Positions 6,243 to 8,402 of a DNA stretch of 8,402 nt are shown here, piece after piece. Position 1 is the stretch's first letter. Every line of letters begins with the position of its first letter. Under the pieces are notes generated by a model, which was not told the DNA's origin, ran no database searches, and saw only the letters and a program-made list of their open reading frames with translations. The position numbers were made by a program, and so were the translations under genes. Source of the stretch: Oscillospiraceae bacterium (GTDB taxonomy: Bacteria > Bacillota > Clostridia > Oscillospirales > Ruminococcaceae); assembly GCA_017396055.1 (NCBI GenBank), contig JAFQND010000009.1, positions 1-8,402 on the forward strand, written 5' to 3'.

Positions 6243-7160
6243 ATGAAATTTTCCGTATTTGCCGACCTGCACCATTATCCCGGTGTCTTTCTGGCGGGAA
6301 CCGTCGAAGATCTGGAGTTTATCCGCGACCGCGCCGTAAAGGAAGGATGCAGCTTTGTCATCCACGCCGGCGATTTCTGCCACGGACCCAGCCTTGTGCC
6401 CGACTATGTGAAGATGTACGAGGATTTTCCCATTCCCACCTATCACTGCCTTGGCAACCACGATTCGGACAAGACCTCCTATGCAGAGACCTTAAAGATG
6501 TATCACATGCCTGACGGACATTATTTCTTTGACGAGGGCGGCTATCGGTTTATCATCTGTGACCCAAACTACTGCAAAGTGGGGGATGAGTATGTCCACT
6601 TTGATCTGGGCAACTATTATGCCTGGCCCGACCTGCGGGACTGGATGCCCCCGGATCAGCTTAGCTGGCTGAAGGAGACCATTGAAACTGCCCCCGGTCC
6701 CTGTGTATTGATCAGCCACGAGAGCTTTGAGCGCCCCGACGGCATCCACAACAAGGAAGAAGTGCTGAAGATCATCAACGACGCCAACAAAAAGAAACCC
6801 CACAGCGTCATCATGTGCATCAACGGCCACCATCACCGGGATAATCTGAGAATCCTGGACGGCGTGCTGTATTTCGAGCTGAACTCGGCGTCTTACGACT
6901 GGCTGCCCACAGAGCATAACCTCTATCCCGCAGAGATCTGTGAGCAGTACAGCCTTGCAAACCACACCGTCATCTATGACGACCCCATCCACGCGGTCAT
7001 CACCCTGGAGGGCACCACCATCACCATCGACGGCATGGAGAGCACCATGTTCATGGGCGTCAACCGGGAACACACCGAAGGCAACCCCATCTATGACAAG
7101 GCTGCCCGCCCTGTCGTACCCACTGTTCAAAGCGCAAAAATCACCCTTGGAAATGTCTGA
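6243..7160 (+). CDS. Calcineurin-type metallophosphoesterase, last gene of the LRR operon
   Basis: This 305-residue enzyme of the calcineurin-like phosphoesterase superfamily (class III phosphodiesterase, Icc/CpdA-like fold) hydrolyses phosphomonoesters or diesters with two metal ions. The metal-binding set is complete: D8 and H10 (FADLHH), D44 (HAGDF), N72 and H73 (GNHD), H159 (ISHES), and H196 with H198 (NGHHHRD). Residues 220-305 form a C-terminal extension with beta strands (HAVITLEGTTITIDGM). It has no signal peptide, so it should act in the cytoplasm. The substrate is unknown; cyclic nucleotides, other nucleotides or phosphoproteins are possible in this family. The start is fixed by AAAGGAGG (6228-6235) 7 nt before the ATG. 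It is 16 nt after the LRR gene and so is almost certainly co-transcribed. The last codons and stop lie in a palindrome at 7148-7171, so the extreme C-terminus may have been altered by an inserted repeat. Confidence 0.93.
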   Translation: MKFSVFADLHHYPGVFLAGTVEDLEFIRDRAVKEGCSFVIHAGDFCHGPSLVPDYVKMYEDFPIPTYHCLGNHDSDKTSYAETLKMYHMPDGHYFFDEGGYRFIICDPNYCKVGDEYVHFDLGNYYAWPDLRDWMPPDQLSWLKETIETAPGPCVLISHESFERPDGIHNKEEVLKIINDANKKKPHSVIMCINGHHHRDNLRILDGVLYFELNSASYDWLPTEHNLYPAEICEQYSLANHTVIYDDPIHAVITLEGTTITIDGMESTMFMGVNREHTEGNPIYDKAARPVVPTVQSAKITLGNV

Positions 7161-7262
7161 AGACATTTCCATTGGCAAGAATGTCTCGAAGTCTTCCGAC
7201 TTCGTCATAACCGCTTCGCGGTTGGATGAACGCCATTCTTGCACGTGAGTGCCATTCCGGCA
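7148..7262 (+). repeat. Structured multi-hairpin intergenic element overlapping the phosphoesterase stop
   Basis: Several inverted repeats are packed in 115 nt. TGGAAATGTCT (7148-7158) and AGACATTTCCA (7161-7171) are perfect arms flanking GA and contain the stop codon. GCAAGAATG (7175-7183) pairs with CATTCTTGC (7234-7242) and encloses two hairpins: CGAAGTC/GACTTCG (7187-7193/7198-7204, loop TTCC) and AACCGC/GCGGTT (7209-7214/7218-7223, loop TTC), the latter extended by TCAT/ATGA (7205-7208/7226-7229). GCAC/GTGC (7241-7244/7249-7252) closes a GTGA tetraloop. The layout resembles REP/MITE-type intergenic repeats or a structured RNA. Copies elsewhere in the genome cannot be checked here. Confidence 0.7.
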
Positions 7263-7279
7263 GGCGCGTGAAGAAAAGA

Positions 7280-7307
7280 AAAAAGCCTCCCTTTTGGGAG
7301 GCTTTTT
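7280..7307. terminator. Bidirectional Rho-independent terminator between convergent genes
   Basis: AAAAAGCCTCCC (7280-7291) and GGGAGGCTTTTT (7296-7307) are perfect 12-nt arms around a TTTT loop. There is a T-run on the plus side and, because of the upstream A-run (7276-7284 region), a T-run on the minus side too. It can end both the plus-strand LRR/phosphoesterase operon and the minus-strand LCP gene. Confidence 0.96.
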
Positions 7308-7323
7308 CAGTTGGCAGCCTTCA

Positions 7324-7392
7324 GTTTTCAGTTATTGAATACGGTACGATGAACGTATGACCTGATGGCTTTCGCAACTGATAACTGACAAC
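7324..7392. repeat. AT-rich inverted-repeat element, possible MITE remnant
   Basis: GTTTTCAGTTAT (7324-7335) and ATAACTGACAAC (7381-7392) are inverted with 11 of 12 matches and end exactly at the LCP stop codon. CAGTT motifs recur near the left arm (7308-7312, 7322-7326, 7329-7333) and AACTGA/AACTGA/AACT motifs near the right arm (7376-7393). A small inner inverted repeat ATACG/CGTAT lies at 7339-7343/7354-7358. There is no coding capacity. CAGTT/AACTG-rich short intergenic repeats are known in Bacillota genomes; assignment to a family is inference. Confidence 0.5.
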
Positions 7393-8402
7393 TCAATCTC
7401 CATTCGACTTTCTGTCGGCGTCGGTGGTGGGGTCGATATCCTCATAAATAAAGCCGTGCAGCTTTTCGGTCATCGTTTCCAGATTGACGTTGAGACAGTT
7501 CTCGCCGTTTACGGTGATCGAGCCGTTGCCGACAAGGTCGGCGTTGGTGGGGAATCGAACATCCTCCAGCGTGGGCTTTTTCAGCATGATATCCGCCAGC
7601 GAAAGGATATCACCCAGATCCAGCGAGGTCTCGATCAGCGGCAGCATCTTGCGGGCAAACTCGGGATACTGCAGCGGGTTCATCTTCAGTGCCTTGTCGA
7701 ATACCGCTCTCAGTACTTCTCTCTGGCGGGAGGTGCGCTCAAAGTCGGCGTTGCCCACATAGCGGATACGGGCATAGCCCACCGCCTGGGTGCCGTTGAG
7801 GGTCTGAAGGCCGGGGCCGGCGATGTAATCCGGTTCGAGGCCGGCCACTTCCGACTGTTCCCAGATATTGTGGTTGGCGCTCTCCACCTCGGCGGCGGAA
7901 AGCTCGATCTCCACGCCGCCCACCGCATCGATGATGGTGGCCATCTGCTGGAAATTGACGGTGGCATATTCGCGGATATCCAGATCAAAGTTCTGGTTTA
8001 AGGTTTTGACCGCCAGTTCGGGGCCGCCGTAGAAATAGGCCTTGGTGATCTTGTTGTCGCCGTAGCCCTCGATGGTGACGAGGGTGTCGCGCATGACGGT
8101 GGACATTTTCAGCTGTGCATCGGCTTTGTCGATCGAGAGAATGATGATCGCGTCCGAGCGGAAGGCGGTCTCGCCCTCCCGCTGGTCAACACCGAACAGG
8201 GCGATATTGACGATACCGTCGTCGCCCAGACCGTTCTCCTCCGGCTGGGAAGAGGCTTCCGGCGCTGTTTCGGAAGAGGCGGGAGGCGTGATGCCCAGGT
8301 CGGCGTCATTGTCAGAGAAGTCGACGATATTCAGTTCTTTGATGATCGAGAAAAGATAGATGCCGGCGGCGATGATGACGGCGAGAAGAATAAAGGTAAA
8401 AC
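7393..8402 (-). CDS. LytR-CpsA-Psr (LCP) family cell-wall protein, N-terminus outside window
   Basis: LCP proteins are membrane-anchored enzymes that transfer undecaprenyl-linked glycopolymers (teichoic acids, capsule-type polymers) onto peptidoglycan. The frame is open to the window edge, with 335 residues visible. Visible residues 1-20 are a transmembrane helix (FTFILLAVIIAAGIYLFSII). Residues 21-62 are a Ser/Pro/Glu-rich extracytoplasmic linker. The LCP domain runs from about 64 to 240: NIALFGVD, R81 and D83 (RSDAIIIL), R104-D105 (MRDT), GGVEIEL, then the YARIRY segment with R211 and R213, and DFERTSRQ with D219, R222, R225 and Q226. The arginines and aspartates are those that bind the pyrophosphate lipid and metal in the family. 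A short extension ends SNGD. An ATG at 8104-8106 is internal to the domain and not the start. The gene converges on the LRR operon and is unrelated to it. The family is certain; the exact polymer is not known. Confidence 0.95.
   Translation of the reverse strand, partial: FTFILLAVIIAAGIYLFSIIKELNIVDFSDNDADLGITPPASSETAPEASSQPEENGLGDDGIVNIALFGVDQREGETAFRSDAIIILSIDKADAQLKMSTVMRDTLVTIEGYGDNKITKAYFYGGPELAVKTLNQNFDLDIREYATVNFQQMATIIDAVGGVEIELSAAEVESANHNIWEQSEVAGLEPDYIAGPGLQTLNGTQAVGYARIRYVGNADFERTSRQREVLRAVFDKALKMNPLQYPEFARKMLPLIETSLDLGDILSLADIMLKKPTLEDVRFPTNADLVGNGSITVNGENCLNVNLETMTEKLHGFIYEDIDPTTDADRKSNGD

Noticed and set aside
5063..6244. 393-codon minus-strand frame covering the third LRR gene
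   Set aside because: It is a shadow of a real gene on the other strand; similar antisense frames appear over the other LRR genes, as expected from shared codon bias.
7148..7262. Riboswitch controlling a downstream gene
   Set aside because: It lies at the 3' end of an operon, followed by a terminator and a convergent gene, so no plus-strand gene follows for it to control.
7148..7392. CRISPR array or attachment site in the convergent intergenic region
   Set aside because: The repeats are inverted, not regularly spaced direct repeats, and there is no integrase or cas gene nearby.
7456..8001. 181-codon plus-strand frame across the LCP gene
   Set aside because: It is antisense to a certain LCP domain, with no ribosome binding site and no domain.
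8104..8106. ATG as the start of the LCP protein
   Set aside because: The frame continues upstream with the conserved start of the LCP domain, a linker and a transmembrane helix to the window edge.

Overview
The window looks like chromosomal DNA from a fairly GC-rich, low-redundancy Gram-positive bacterium, most likely a gut-type Clostridia/Oscillospirales member. This is inferred from strong AAAGGAG-type ribosome binding sites before nearly every gene, typical Bacillota-style F1 beta and epsilon subunits, a LytR-CpsA-Psr (LCP) cell-wall protein, and several BspA-like leucine-rich repeat (LRR_5) proteins. The species cannot be named from the sequence.

Layout. Positions 1-1330 hold the end of an ATP synthase operon: the C-terminal part of atpD, a complete atpC, and a strong Rho-independent terminator. 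Positions 1331-2247 hold a monocistronic LRR gene with its own terminator. Positions 2248-2598 hold a second short monocistronic unit encoding a 69-residue protein of unknown function, again closed by a terminator. Positions 2589-7307 hold a four-gene operon. An extended -10 promoter sits directly on the T-tract of the preceding terminator, followed by three LRR paralogues (437, 353 and 365 residues) and a calcineurin-type metallophosphoesterase (305 residues). Spacings are 14-20 nt and each gene has a good ribosome binding site. The operon ends in a bidirectional terminator at 7280-7307. On the minus strand, 7393-8402 encodes an LCP protein whose first residues lie beyond the window edge.

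Between the convergent operon and the LCP gene are two non-coding elements. One is a very structured, multi-hairpin sequence (7148-7262) that overlaps the phosphoesterase stop codon. The other is an AT-rich, terminal-inverted-repeat sequence (7324-7392) that abuts the LCP stop codon. Both look like intergenic mobile-type repeats.

Biology. None of the four LRR proteins shows a signal peptide, membrane segment or wall anchor, so the cluster appears to be an intracellular LRR family co-expressed with a phosphoesterase, unlike the classical secreted BspA adhesins. The 5' leader and N-terminal helix of the first LRR gene resemble those of the 69-residue gene, which suggests local duplication. The LRR/phosphoesterase operon and the structured element at its end are the most unusual parts of the window. 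No defence system, CRISPR array, tRNA, rRNA or insertion-sequence transposase was seen.
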